Shown piece after piece: positions 9,561 to 21,143 of a stretch of DNA of 64,000 nucleotides. This stretch comes from Streptomyces sp. Ru71. GTDB taxonomy: Bacteria > Actinomycetota > Actinomycetes > Streptomycetales > Streptomycetaceae. Where the stretch lies: positions 1-64,000 of the forward strand of contig NZ_PQSS01000043.1 of NCBI RefSeq assembly GCF_002920535.1, written 5' to 3'. The notes beneath the pieces are model-generated. The model made no database searches and had not been told where the DNA came from. It saw only the letters and a list, made by a program, of their open reading frames with translations. Every line of letters starts with the position of its first letter. Position 1 is the first letter of the stretch. Both the position numbers and the translations under genes were made by a program.

Positions 9561-9594
9561 CGGCCCCCCGGCACCGGAAGGTGCCGGGGGGCCG
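9561..9594. terminator. Perfect 15-bp hairpin between convergent genes
   Basis: CGGCCCCCCGGCACC pairs fully with GGTGCCGGGGGGCCG across a GGAA loop. It lies between the end of the TerD-like gene (9472) and the end of pyc on the other strand (9610), so it can stop transcription from both sides. There is no long U tract, which is usual in Streptomyces. Confidence 0.85.
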
Positions 9595-9609
9595 TTGTCG
9601 TCTCCTGGC

Positions 9610-12600
9610 TCAGCCGATCACGACGAGCAGGTCGCCGCCCTCCACCTGCTGGACCCGGTTGATCGCCAGCCGGGACACGGTGCCCGCCTTCGCGGCCGTG
9701 ATCGAGGCCTCCATCTTCATCGCCTCGATGGTGGCGACCGTGGCGCCCGCCTCCACCTGGTCGCCCTCGGCGACGGAGAGGGTGACCACGCCCGCGAAGG
9801 GTGCCGCGACGTGGCCGGGGTCGGTGCGGTCGGCCTTCTCGGTGGCCGGGATGTCGGCGGAGGCGGCGACGTCACGGACCTGGATCGGCCGCAGCTGGCC
9901 GTTGAGCGTGGACATCACCGTGCGCAGGCCGCGCTCGTCGGCCTCGCCGATCGCCTCCAGGCCGATCAGCAGCCGCACACCGGGCTCCAGGTCGACGGCG
10001 TACTCCTTGCCCGGGCGCAGGCCGTAGAAGAAGGCCTTGCTGTCCAGGATGGAGGTGTCGCCGTAGGAGTGGCGGTGTGTCTCGAACTCGCGGGTCGGCG
10101 CCGGGAAGAGGAGCCGGTTGAGGGTGGCGCGGCGGTCCTTGTCCAGGCCCTCGCGGTCCTCGGCGCTCAGTTGCGGGGCCGGCTTGGCCTCCGCGCGGCC
10201 CTTGAGGGCCTTGGTGCGGAACGGCTCCGGCCAGCCGCCGGGCGGGGTGCCCAGCTCGCCGCGCAGGAAGCCGATCACCGAGTCCGGGATGTCGAAGCGG
10301 TCCGGGGTCTCCTCGAACTCCTTGGGGTTCACGCCGGCGCCGACCAGGTGCAGGGCGAGGTCGCCGACCACCTTGGAGGACGGGGTGACCTTGACCAGGC
10401 GGCCCAGGATGCGGTCGGCGGCCGCGTACATCGCCTCGATGTCCTCGAAGCGGTCGCCGAGGCCGAGCGCGACGGCCTGGGTGCGCAGGTTGGACAGCTG
10501 GCCGCCGGGGATCTCGTGGTCGTAGACGCGGCCGGTCGGGGAGGCGAGGCCCGCCTCGAAGGGGGCGTAGATCTTGCGGACGCTCTCCCAGTACGGCTCC
10601 AGGTCGCCGACGGCCTTGAGGTCGAGGCCGGTGGGCCGCTCGGAGTGGTCGGTGGCGGCGACGATCGCCGACAGCGACGGCTGCGAGGTGGTGCCCGCCA
10701 TGGAGGCCACCGCCCCGTCGACCGCGTCCGCGCCGGCCTGGATCGCGGCGAGGTAGGTGGCGAGCTGGCCGCCCGCGGTGTCGTGGGTGTGCAGGTGGAC
10801 CGGCAGGTCGAACTCGCGGCGCAGCGCGGAGACCAGCTTGGCGGCGGCCGGGGCGCGCAGCAGGCCCGCCATGTCCTTGACCGCGAGGACGTGGGCGCCG
10901 GCGTCGACGATCTGCTCGGCGAGACGCAGGTAGTAGTCGAGGGTGTACAGCTGCTCGCCGGGGTCGCTGAGGTCGCCGGTGTAGCACAGGGCGACCTCGG
11001 CGATGGCGGTGCCGGTCTCGCGGACGGCCTGGATGGCCGGGCGCATCTGGCCGACGTCGTTGAGGGCGTCGAAGATGCGGAAGATGTCGATGCCGGTGGC
11101 CGCGGCCTCCTGCACGAACGCGTCGGTGACCTCGGTCGGGTACGGGGTGTAGCCGACGGTGTTGCGGCCGCGCAGCAGCATCTGCAGACAGATGTTGGGC
11201 ACGGCCTCGCGCAGCGCGGCGAGGCGCTCCCACGGGTCCTCGGCGAGGAAGCGCAGCGCCACGTCGTAGGTGGCGCCGCCCCAGCACTCCAGGGACAGCA
11301 GCTCGGGCAGGGTGCGGGCGACGACCGGCGCGACCGCGAGCAGGTCCTTGGTGCGCACCCGGGTGGCGAGCAGCGACTGGTGGGCGTCGCGGAAGGTGGT
11401 GTCGGTGACGCCGAGGGTCGGCGACTCGCGCAGCCAGCGGGCGAAGCCCTCCGGGCCCAGCTGGGTGAGCTTCTGCTTGGAGCCGGCGGGCGGCTCGGCG
11501 GCGGGCAGCGCGGGCAGCTTGGTCACCGGGTCGATCAGCTCGGGGCGCTCACCGTGCGGCTTGTTGACGGTGACGTCGGCTAGGTAGGTGAGCAGCTTGG
11601 TGCCGCGGTCCGCGGAGTGGCGGGCGGTGAGCAGGTGCGGGCGCTGCTCGATGAACGAGGTGGTGACGTTGCCGGCCTGGAAGTCCGGGTCGTCGAGCAC
11701 GGCCTGCAGGAAGGGGATGTTGGTGGCCACACCGCGGATGCGGAACTCGGCGACCGCGCGCCGGGCCCGGTTGACGGCGGTGGTGAAGTTGCGGCCCCGG
11801 CAGGTCAGCTTGACCAGCATGGAGTCGAAGTGCGCGCTGATCTCCGTACCGGCGTGGGTGGTGCCGCCGTCGAGGCGGATGCCGGAGCCGCCGGGCGAGC
11901 GGTAGGCGCTGATCCGGCCGGTGTCGGGGCGGAAGCCGTTGGCGGGGTCCTCGGTGGTGATACGGCACTGCAGCGCGGCCCCGCGCAGGGTGACCGTGTC
12001 CTGGGACAGGCCGAGGTCGGCGAGGGTCTGGCCGGCGGCGATGCGCAGCTGGGACTGGACGAGGTCGACGTCGGTGACCTCCTCGGTGACCGTGTGCTCG
12101 ACCTGGATGCGCGGGTTCATCTCGATGAACACGTGCCGGCCCTGGCGGTCGAGGAGGAACTCCACGGTGCCCGCGTTGCGGTAGCCGATGTGCCGGGCGA
12201 ACTTCACGGCGTCTTCGCAGATCCGCTCGCGCAGCGCCGGGTCCAGGTTGGGCGCGGGCGCCAGCTCGATGACCTTCTGGTGGCGGCGCTGCACCGAGCA
12301 GTCGCGTTCGAAGAGGTGGATGACGTTGCCCTCGCCGTCGGCGAGGATCTGCACCTCGATGTGGCGGGGCTCGACGACCGCCTGCTCCAGGAAGACCGTC
12401 GGGTCGCCGAAGGCGGAGGCGGCCTCGCGGGAGGCGGCCTCGATGGCCTCGCGCAGCTGGGCGGGGTCCTCGACGCGGCGCATGCCGCGCCCGCCGCCGC
12501 CCGCGACGGCCTTGACGAAGACGGGGAAGCCGATGTCCTCGGCGGCCCGCAGCAGTTCGTCGACGTCGTTGGAGGGCTGCGAGGAGCCCAGCACGGGTAC

Positions 12601-12984
12601 GCCGGCCTCGCGGGCGGCGGCCACGGCGCGGGCCTTGTTGCCGGTCAGTTCGAGGATCTGCGCGCTCGGGCCGACGAAGGTGATGCCGGCTTCCTCGCAG
12701 GCGCGGGCCAGCTCGGGGTTCTCGGACAGGAAGCCGTAGCCGGGGTAGACGGCGTCGGCGCCGGCCAGCCGGGCCGCGCGGATGATCTCGTCGACGGAGA
12801 GATACGCGCGCACCGGATGCCCGGGTTCACCGATCTCGTAGGCTTCGTCGGCCTTGAGCCGGTGCAGCGAGTTGCGGTCCTCGTGCGGGAAGACGGCCAC
12901 GGTGCGCGCACCGAGCTCGTATCCGGCCCGGAAGGCGCGAATCGCGATCTCGCCACGGTTGGCGACCAGTACCTTGCGGAGCAT
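9610..12984 (-). CDS. pyc: Pyruvate carboxylase
   Basis: Biotin- and ATP-dependent carboxylation of pyruvate to oxaloacetate, an anaplerotic cytosolic reaction (EC 6.4.1.1). At 1124 aa it has the normal length. The start MLRKVLVANRGEIAIRAF at 12984 is the family N-terminus; an in-frame upstream ATG would only add a non-homologous stretch. Order: biotin carboxylase/ATP-grasp (AGGGGRGMR, EMNPRIQVEHTVTEEV), the carboxyltransferase barrel with DTTFRDAHQSLLATR and HLHTHDTAGGQ metal ligands, the PYC_OADA linker, and a C-terminal biotinyl domain with IEAMKMEASI (Lys about 1090, 35 residues from the end, as expected). The downstream hairpin at 9561-9594 serves as terminator. The MFS gene lies 126 bp upstream on the same strand without an obvious link in function. 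Confidence 0.97.
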   Translation of the reverse strand: MLRKVLVANRGEIAIRAFRAGYELGARTVAVFPHEDRNSLHRLKADEAYEIGEPGHPVRAYLSVDEIIRAARLAGADAVYPGYGFLSENPELARACEEAGITFVGPSAQILELTGNKARAVAAAREAGVPVLGSSQPSNDVDELLRAAEDIGFPVFVKAVAGGGGRGMRRVEDPAQLREAIEAASREAASAFGDPTVFLEQAVVEPRHIEVQILADGEGNVIHLFERDCSVQRRHQKVIELAPAPNLDPALRERICEDAVKFARHIGYRNAGTVEFLLDRQGRHVFIEMNPRIQVEHTVTEEVTDVDLVQSQLRIAAGQTLADLGLSQDTVTLRGAALQCRITTEDPANGFRPDTGRISAYRSPGGSGIRLDGGTTHAGTEISAHFDSMLVKLTCRGRNFTTAVNRARRAVAEFRIRGVATNIPFLQAVLDDPDFQAGNVTTSFIEQRPHLLTARHSADRGTKLLTYLADVTVNKPHGERPELIDPVTKLPALPAAEPPAGSKQKLTQLGPEGFARWLRESPTLGVTDTTFRDAHQSLLATRVRTKDLLAVAPVVARTLPELLSLECWGGATYDVALRFLAEDPWERLAALREAVPNICLQMLLRGRNTVGYTPYPTEVTDAFVQEAAATGIDIFRIFDALNDVGQMRPAIQAVRETGTAIAEVALCYTGDLSDPGEQLYTLDYYLRLAEQIVDAGAHVLAVKDMAGLLRAPAAAKLVSALRREFDLPVHLHTHDTAGGQLATYLAAIQAGADAVDGAVASMAGTTSQPSLSAIVAATDHSERPTGLDLKAVGDLEPYWESVRKIYAPFEAGLASPTGRVYDHEIPGGQLSNLRTQAVALGLGDRFEDIEAMYAAADRILGRLVKVTPSSKVVGDLALHLVGAGVNPKEFEETPDRFDIPDSVIGFLRGELGTPPGGWPEPFRTKALKGRAEAKPAPQLSAEDREGLDKDRRATLNRLLFPAPTREFETHRHSYGDTSILDSKAFFYGLRPGKEYAVDLEPGVRLLIGLEAIGEADERGLRTVMSTLNGQLRPIQVRDVAASADIPATEKADRTDPGHVAAPFAGVVTLSVAEGDQVEAGATVATIEAMKMEASITAAKAGTVSRLAINRVQQVEGGDLLVVIG

Positions 12985-13110
12985 CCCCGATCCCTTCGGC
13001 GTGCGGGTGAGTGCCACCATGGTCGCGGCAACGACCCCACCTGGCCATGAGACGCGGGTCACCATTCAGGCGGCGGTCTCAGGATGCGGGACATCGCGGA
13101 AGTTCGCCGT

Positions 13111-14664
13111 CTAGCCCGGTGGCATCCCGGTCTGTCCCTGGAGCCGTTCCAGGTCGGAGGCGCGGACCTGGATGGCGAAGACGGCGATCAGCGCGGCGAG
13201 AGCGGTGAAGATCGCGGCGACGACGAACGCGGCGCTCGCCCCGGCGGTGAGGATCTCGTCGGAGAAGGGCTTGGGCAGCTGCCCGGTGCGCTGGAAGCGC
13301 AGCCGCTCCAGCGGGGTGGCCTGGGCGAGGAAGCGCGGGATCTGCTGGTGCGCCTCGTCGGTGCTGGCGGTGCCGAACGTGGTGACCAGGATGGACAGGC
13401 CGAGGGAGCCGCCGACCTGCTGGGTGGCGTTGAGCAGCCCGGAGGCGGCTCCGGCCTCCCGGGGTGCCACGTTGGACAGGGCCATCAGGGTCAGTGACAC
13501 GAACTCCATGCCCATGCCGAGGCTGAAGACGAGCATCGGGCCGAGGATGCTGCCGGCGTAGGTGGAGTCCACGTCGGTCAGGGTCAGCCAGGACAGGCCG
13601 GCCGCCGCGAGGATCGCGCCGGTCACCATGAACGGTTTGGGCCCGAACCGTGGCAGGAACCGGGAGGCGAGCCCGGCGCCGATCGCGATGACCGCGCTGA
13701 CCGGCAGGAAGGCCAGTCCGGCCTGCAGCGGGCTGAAGCCCAGGACGTCCTGCACGAACAGGGTGAGGAAGAAGAACATCCCGAAGATCGCCGCCGCCAG
13801 GCACAGCATGATGCCGTAGGTGCCGGCCCGGTTGCGGTCGGCGAACATGTGCAGCGGGGTGATCGGCTGCCTGGAGCGCCGCTCGATCAGCACGAACCCC
13901 GCCAGCACGACGACCGCGGCGGCGAACGAGGCCAGCGTCAGCGCGTCCCGCCAGCCCTCCTGCGCGGCCCGGATGAATCCGTACACCAGCAGCACCATGC
14001 CGACGGTGGAGGTCAGCGCGCCCGCGATGTCGAAGTGGCCGGGGTGGCGTTCGGACTCGCGGATATAGCGGGGTGTGGCCAGCACGATGAGCGCGCCGAT
14101 GGGCACGTTGACGAACAGCACCCAGCGCCAGTTCAGCCACTCGACGAGGATGCCGCCCATGAGCAGCCCGATCGCGCCGCCGCCCGCGGAGACCGCGGCG
14201 AACACCCCGAAGGCCCGGTTGCGTTCCGGGCCCTCCTTGAAGGTGGTGCTGACCAGGGACAGCGCGGTCGGGGAGGCGATGGCACCGCCGACGCCCTGCA
14301 GGGCGCGGGCGGCGAGCAGCTCGCCGGGGTTCTGCGCGAGGCCGCCGAGCAGGGAGGCCACCGCGAAGAGCACCACGCCGAACATGAAGACGCGGCGTCT
14401 GCCGAGGATGTCGCCGGTGCGGCCGCCGAGCAGCAGCAGACCGCCGAAGGTGAGGGTGTAGGCGTTGACCACCCACGCCAGGCTGGTGGTGGAGAAGTGC
14501 AGCGCGCTCTGGATGTGCGGCAGGGCGATGTTCACGATGGTGATGTCGAGGACCACCATCAGCTGGCAGGAGGCGATGACCAGCAGGGCCATCGCGTTCC
14601 CACCGCCGCCGCGTTTCTCGGTGGCGGGCTGCGTCGCGGAGATCGGTTGCGGGCTGGTGCTCAT
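13111..14664 (-). CDS. DHA2-family MFS efflux transporter
   Basis: 517-aa integral membrane protein, probably a proton-driven drug exporter with 14 transmembrane helices (EmrB/QacA type). Evidence: VLDITIVNIALPHIQ after the first helix, WVVNAYTLTFGGLLLLGGR with GDILGRRRVF (motif A in loop 2-3), LQGVGGAIASPTALSLV, and LNWRWVLFVNVPIGAL at the end of helix 6, all typical of DHA2. The start ATG at 14664 gives a short hydrophilic N-terminus (MSTSPQPISATQ). No regulator gene is adjacent, so the substrate and control are unknown. Confidence 0.92.
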   Translation of the reverse strand: MSTSPQPISATQPATEKRGGGGNAMALLVIASCQLMVVLDITIVNIALPHIQSALHFSTTSLAWVVNAYTLTFGGLLLLGGRTGDILGRRRVFMFGVVLFAVASLLGGLAQNPGELLAARALQGVGGAIASPTALSLVSTTFKEGPERNRAFGVFAAVSAGGGAIGLLMGGILVEWLNWRWVLFVNVPIGALIVLATPRYIRESERHPGHFDIAGALTSTVGMVLLVYGFIRAAQEGWRDALTLASFAAAVVVLAGFVLIERRSRQPITPLHMFADRNRAGTYGIMLCLAAAIFGMFFFLTLFVQDVLGFSPLQAGLAFLPVSAVIAIGAGLASRFLPRFGPKPFMVTGAILAAAGLSWLTLTDVDSTYAGSILGPMLVFSLGMGMEFVSLTLMALSNVAPREAGAASGLLNATQQVGGSLGLSILVTTFGTASTDEAHQQIPRFLAQATPLERLRFQRTGQLPKPFSDEILTAGASAAFVVAAIFTALAALIAVFAIQVRASDLERLQGQTGMPPG

Positions 14665-14745
14665 GGTGCAACCCCAGGGGTGCCGGGTCCGTCGTCGACG
14701 CTACGCCCGCGCCGACAGGGGCACCACTCGATCAGGCGTACCGCC

Positions 14746-16238
14746 TCAGGCGGTGACAGCCGCCGTACGCAGGGTGTCGGGGTCCGGGTCCGGCACCGGC
14801 ACGGTGAGCACGTGGGCCTGCCAGGCGGGCAGGTCGACAAAGAGGCCGGCGTCGGCCAGTTCGTCGCCGTCGCGGTCGTAGGACTGCCCGGTGAGCAGGT
14901 CGGTCAGCAGGCGGCCGGCGCCGCGCAGGTCGTCCCAGGGGAGGTGGACGCGGCCCTGGGCCTGGTGGGCGCCGTGGTTGACGACGACCAGGTGGCGGGC
15001 GTCGGCGGCGGTCCAGCTCCAGGCGAGCAGGGAGCGGTGCGTGTCGTTGTCCGGCCGGCCGGTCGTCTCCAGCAGGTGCCACTCGCCCCGGCGTACGGCG
15101 GCCGCGGCCTCCAGCAGGCGCTGGTGGAAGGCGCGCAGGTCCTCGTCGGGGGGCTCGGCGGGGCGGCGGGCCAGGAAGACGGGCAGGTGCACCCGGCGGC
15201 CCTCGAACTGGCCCTCGTGCCACAGGGTCGCGCCGGGCAGCGTGGCGACGGTGACGGCCGCCGCGCGTTCCCGGTCGCCGGGGAGGGCGCTGGCGGCGCG
15301 GGGCTCGTCGTGGTTCTCCACGAAGCGCACGAGGCCGCGCTGGTAGCCGAGGTCCGCGCGCAGATGGGCGCGCACCTGCTCGGCGTCCTCGTGCACGAGC
15401 CGGTCGTACAGCCGCTTGTCGTAGGCGTGGTCGAAGCCCTGCTGCTGCAGGAGGTACTCCATGTCCCAGTAGGCCTCGGCGAGGAAGAGCATGTCCGGGT
15501 GGCGGGCGCGCACGCGCGGGATCACGTACGGCCAGAAGTCCTCGGCGGGGACGGCTCCCGCCCGCTCGCCCCAGGTGCGCGCGAACACCTCGTTGGTCAT
15601 CAGCATCGCCATGTCGCAGCGCACGCCGTCCGCTTGGTCGCCGATCGCGATGAGTGTCTCGACGGCCGCGTCGCGCAGTTCGGCGCTGAAGGCGTTCAGC
15701 TGGACGACGTCGGGCCAGGGCGGGAAGTAGGGGTCGCGGCCGCGGGCGTAGACGTGCCCGGCGGCTTCCAGGTAGGCGTCCGGGGCGTGGGCGAGGTCGT
15801 CGGGGGTGCCCTGGATCAGGCAGCCGGGCCGGTCGGCGGTCCAGGGGTGGTCGGGGGCGACGTGGTTGGGGACGTGATCGACGATCACCTTGCGTCCCCG
15901 GGCGGCCAACTGGGCGCGCGCCTCGGCCAGGCCGTCGGGTCCGCCGAGGCGGGTGTCGACGACGTAGTCCCGTACGCAGTAGGGGGAGCCGGCGAGGTCC
16001 GCCTCGGTGAGGTCGGGCAGGGCCGCGCGGAAGGAGGCGAGCAGACCGGGGTCGCGCAGGGCGAGGGCGAGGCCGGCCGGGCTGCGCTCCCACACGCCCA
16101 TCAGCCACACCGTGTCGACGCCGGGCCGCGCGATCTCGTCCCAGGCCTCGCCGGGCACGTCGCCGAGGGTCACGGGCCGGCCGTACCGGCCGCTGAGCTC
16201 GCCCAGCCAGACCAGGGTGTTGATCTCGTACACGACCG

Positions 16239-16242
<4 letters not shown>
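14746..16242 (-). CDS. GH13 alpha-amylase-family glycosidase
   Basis: 498-aa cytoplasmic (no signal) GH13 protein acting on alpha-glucosidic bonds. The start MTVVYEINTLVWL at 16242 overlaps the stop of the upstream gene by ATGA, which fixes it and implies translational coupling. The catalytic triad is intact: D210 in GVRCDMAML, E256 in LFLAEAYW, D312 in VENHDEPRA; region I reads VDHVPNHV. The C-terminal part is a beta domain (LVVVNHGAHQAQGRVHLPW). Being coupled to a GH63-like enzyme suggests a joint role in intracellular alpha-glucoside turnover. The exact GH13 subfamily and substrate are not evident; trehalose synthase or glucan hydrolase are both possible. Confidence 0.85.
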
Positions 16243-18938
<2,696 letters not shown>

Positions 18939-19037
18939 CGCATGGTCCTCCCGCCAACCCGGCGCACTCACCTCAGATTCGGGCATGCCGGGCGGGCCCG
19001 CAATCACGGTGCGGCCGGTCGGTTACGCTCCGGGAGC

Positions 19038-19589
19038 GTGGAGACGACCGAGGACGGCCCCGGCGCCGTGATCCTGCGCGCGGCCCGGCCGGAGGACCGG
19101 ACGGCCATCGCGCGCATCGACGGCTCTTTCACCACGGACAGGGTGCTGCGCGTACGGCGCACGGACACGGGGTTCGAGGCGGCGGAGACGGCGGTGGACC
19201 CGCCCGTGCGCAAGACGTTCCCCGACGACGACTGCGGCGAGGCGGACGACCCCGGCGAGCGCACGGTCGTGGCCGAGGTGCGGGGACGGGTGTGCGGCTT
19301 CGTGACGACCGTCTTCCAGCGGTGGAACCGGCGCCTGGTCGTCGCCGATCTGGAGGTGGCCCCGGCCCATCGCGGCCGGGGCATCGGCGCGGCCCTGCTG
19401 GCGCGGGCCGTCGAGGAGGGGCGGCGGCTCGGCGCCGGCCATGTGTGGCTGGAGGTCACCCATCTCAACGCGCCCGCCGTCCGCCTCTACCGGCGGGCCG
19501 GGTTCGAGCTGTGCGGGCTGGACACCTCCCTGTACTCGGGCACGGCGTCCGAGGGGGAGACGGCGCTGTTCATGAGCCGCCCCCTCTGA
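19038..19589 (+). CDS. GNAT-family N-acetyltransferase
   Basis: 183-aa acetyl-CoA-dependent acetyltransferase. Motif A reads VAPAHRGRGIGAALLARAVEE, followed by VWLEVTHLNAPAVRLYRRAGFELCG, which is the RimI-like motif B. The acceptor is unknown. GTG 19038 lies about 8 nt after a -10-like TACGCT (19024-19029) and a putative Shine-Dalgarno would be too close, so a leaderless mRNA is likely; an internal GTG at 19068 is an alternative start. Divergent from the GH63 gene and convergent with the GntR gene. Confidence 0.85.
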   Translation: METTEDGPGAVILRAARPEDRTAIARIDGSFTTDRVLRVRRTDTGFEAAETAVDPPVRKTFPDDDCGEADDPGERTVVAEVRGRVCGFVTTVFQRWNRRLVVADLEVAPAHRGRGIGAALLARAVEEGRRLGAGHVWLEVTHLNAPAVRLYRRAGFELCGLDTSLYSGTASEGETALFMSRPL

Positions 19590-19605
19590 TGCCGGGCCCG
19601 GCCCG

Positions 19606-20256
19606 TCAGGCGCCGTCCGGCTTGCGGTGGCCCTGGACCGCCGCGCGGCTGGTGGTCAGGTGGTGCAGGACCAGGGACTCCACGCGGGTCACGTCGCGGT
19701 CGGCGATGGCCTGGTAGAGGGCCTCGTGTTCCTCGGCGATGCCGAGGAGGTCGTCGTGCTGGCCGAGCAGCCAGCGCACCCGGCTGCGCATGACGCGTTC
19801 CAGCTCGCTGAGCAGCTCGTTCGCGGCGAGCCAGATCACCGTCTGGTGGAAGTCGGCCGCGGCCCGGCGGGCCGCCACGGCGTCGCCGGCCCGGGCCGCG
19901 TCCAGTTCGCGGTCGAGGTCGGCGCGCAGCCGCTGCAGCCCCTCGCGGGTGTGGCGCTGCGCGGCGAGCCGGAAGGCCAGCGTCTCCAGGGCTCCGCGCA
20001 CCTCGTCGAGGTCGGCCAGGTCGGACGGGGTGAACTCGCGGACCACCGCCCAGCTGCGGGGCCGCGGGGTGACCAGGCCCTCGGCGACGAGCGTCTTGAG
20101 GGCGTCGCGCACGGGCAGCCGGCTCACGCCCAGCGACTCGGCGAGCTCGCGCTCGACCAGCCGGCTGCCCGGCTTGCGTACCCCGTCGAGGATCTCGTCC
20201 CGCAGCTGCCTGGTCACGCGCTCCGACTCGGGCGTGAACCCCTGTGACCCCGTCAT
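19606..20256 (-). CDS. GntR-family (FadR/FCD) transcriptional regulator
   Basis: 216-aa repressor or activator. N-terminal winged helix (ILDGVRKPGSRLVERELAESLGVSR, VRDALKTLVAEGLV) and a C-terminal FCD ligand domain with the metal-site residues in DFHQTVIWLAANE, EEHEALYQAI and VLHHLTTSR. ATG 20256 has AAGGA at good spacing; the upstream in-frame ATG is less likely. It is the last gene of the minus-strand set carrying the NCS1 permease and racemase-like gene, 117 bp downstream of the latter, so it most likely controls that cluster through the palindrome at 22667. Confidence 0.9.
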   Translation of the reverse strand: MTGSQGFTPESERVTRQLRDEILDGVRKPGSRLVERELAESLGVSRLPVRDALKTLVAEGLVTPRPRSWAVVREFTPSDLADLDEVRGALETLAFRLAAQRHTREGLQRLRADLDRELDAARAGDAVAARRAAADFHQTVIWLAANELLSELERVMRSRVRWLLGQHDDLLGIAEEHEALYQAIADRDVTRVESLVLHHLTTSRAAVQGHRKPDGA

Positions 20257-20373
20257 GGTCGTCCTTCTCTCGTCACGTCCCCGGCGGCGCACCGGCGCTG
20301 TGCGGGTGCCGGTGTGCCGAGGGGACCAAGCCACAGTGACCTTAGCCGGTGGCGGGAGAAGGGCGGGCGGGGG

Positions 20374-21099
20374 TCAGCGGGCCCTGGGCGGCCAGTTGGC
20401 GATCAGCTTGGGGCGCGGCCGGGCGTAGGTGCGCACCTTCGACGTGGTCAGCCCCAGGCGGACCAGGGACTCGGCGATGGTGACGGCCGCCGCGACCCCG
20501 TCGACGACGGGCACCCCGGTGCGTTCCACGACGCGCTCGGCGAGGCCGGCCATGCCGCCGCAGCCCAGGCAGATCACCTCCGCCCGGTCGTGCTCGACGG
20601 CGTACGCGGCCTGTTCGACGATGGCGTCCACGGCGACCTTCTCGTCCTCCTCCAGGTCCAGCACGGCGAGGCCGCTGGCCCGCACGGAGGCGCAGCGGGC
20701 GCTCAGCCCGGCCGCGTGCAGGCGCTCCTCGATGAGCGGGACCGTGCGGTCGAGGGTGGTGACGACGGAGTAGCTGCGGCCGAGGAACTGCGCGGTGCTC
20801 GCGGCGGCCTCGGTGATGTCGACGACGGGCACGTCGAGCAGTTCCTGCAGCCCCTCGCGGCCGTGCTCGCCGTAGCCGGCCTGGACGACGGCGTCGAAGT
20901 GGCCCTCGTAGGCGCGCACGGTCTCCATCACGGCGATGGCGGCGAGGTAGCTCTCGTAGTTGCCCTCGACGGACTCCGCGCCGAACAGCGGGGTGAGCGG
21001 GACGATCTCGGTGCCGGGCGAGGCCGCCGCGGCCGCCTGCCGGCCGATGGCGTCGGTGATGGACTGCGTGGTGTTGACGTTGACGACGAGGATGCGCAT
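20374..21099 (-). CDS. Asp/Glu/hydantoin racemase-superfamily protein
   Basis: 241-aa cytosolic enzyme of the family containing hydantoin and allantoin racemases, maleate isomerase and arylmalonate decarboxylase. Start MRILVVNVNTTQSITDAI; the second catalytic-cysteine motif is clear (VICLGCGGMAGL). The first catalytic Cys, expected in the segment after DAVV, is replaced: the sequence is VVQAGYGEHGREG, with Gly where racemases have Cys. A one-Cys pattern is known for arylmalonate decarboxylase. It lies 44 bp after the NCS1 permease gene, in the same operon, so the substrate is probably an imported hydantoin, pyrimidine or purine-breakdown product. Racemase activity should not be assumed. Confidence 0.82.
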   Translation of the reverse strand: MRILVVNVNTTQSITDAIGRQAAAAASPGTEIVPLTPLFGAESVEGNYESYLAAIAVMETVRAYEGHFDAVVQAGYGEHGREGLQELLDVPVVDITEAAASTAQFLGRSYSVVTTLDRTVPLIEERLHAAGLSARCASVRASGLAVLDLEEDEKVAVDAIVEQAAYAVEHDRAEVICLGCGGMAGLAERVVERTGVPVVDGVAAAVTIAESLVRLGLTTSKVRTYARPRPKLIANWPPRAR

Positions 21100-21143
21100 G
21101 GGTGGGCTTTCTGGGTGGCGTGGCCGGCTCGGGCCGGTCGGGC

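Noticed and set aside
9595..11583. Plus-strand open frame antisense to pyc
   Set aside because: Composition is Gly/Arg/Asp/Val repeats mirroring pyc codons; pyc is fully supported by catalytic and biotin motifs.
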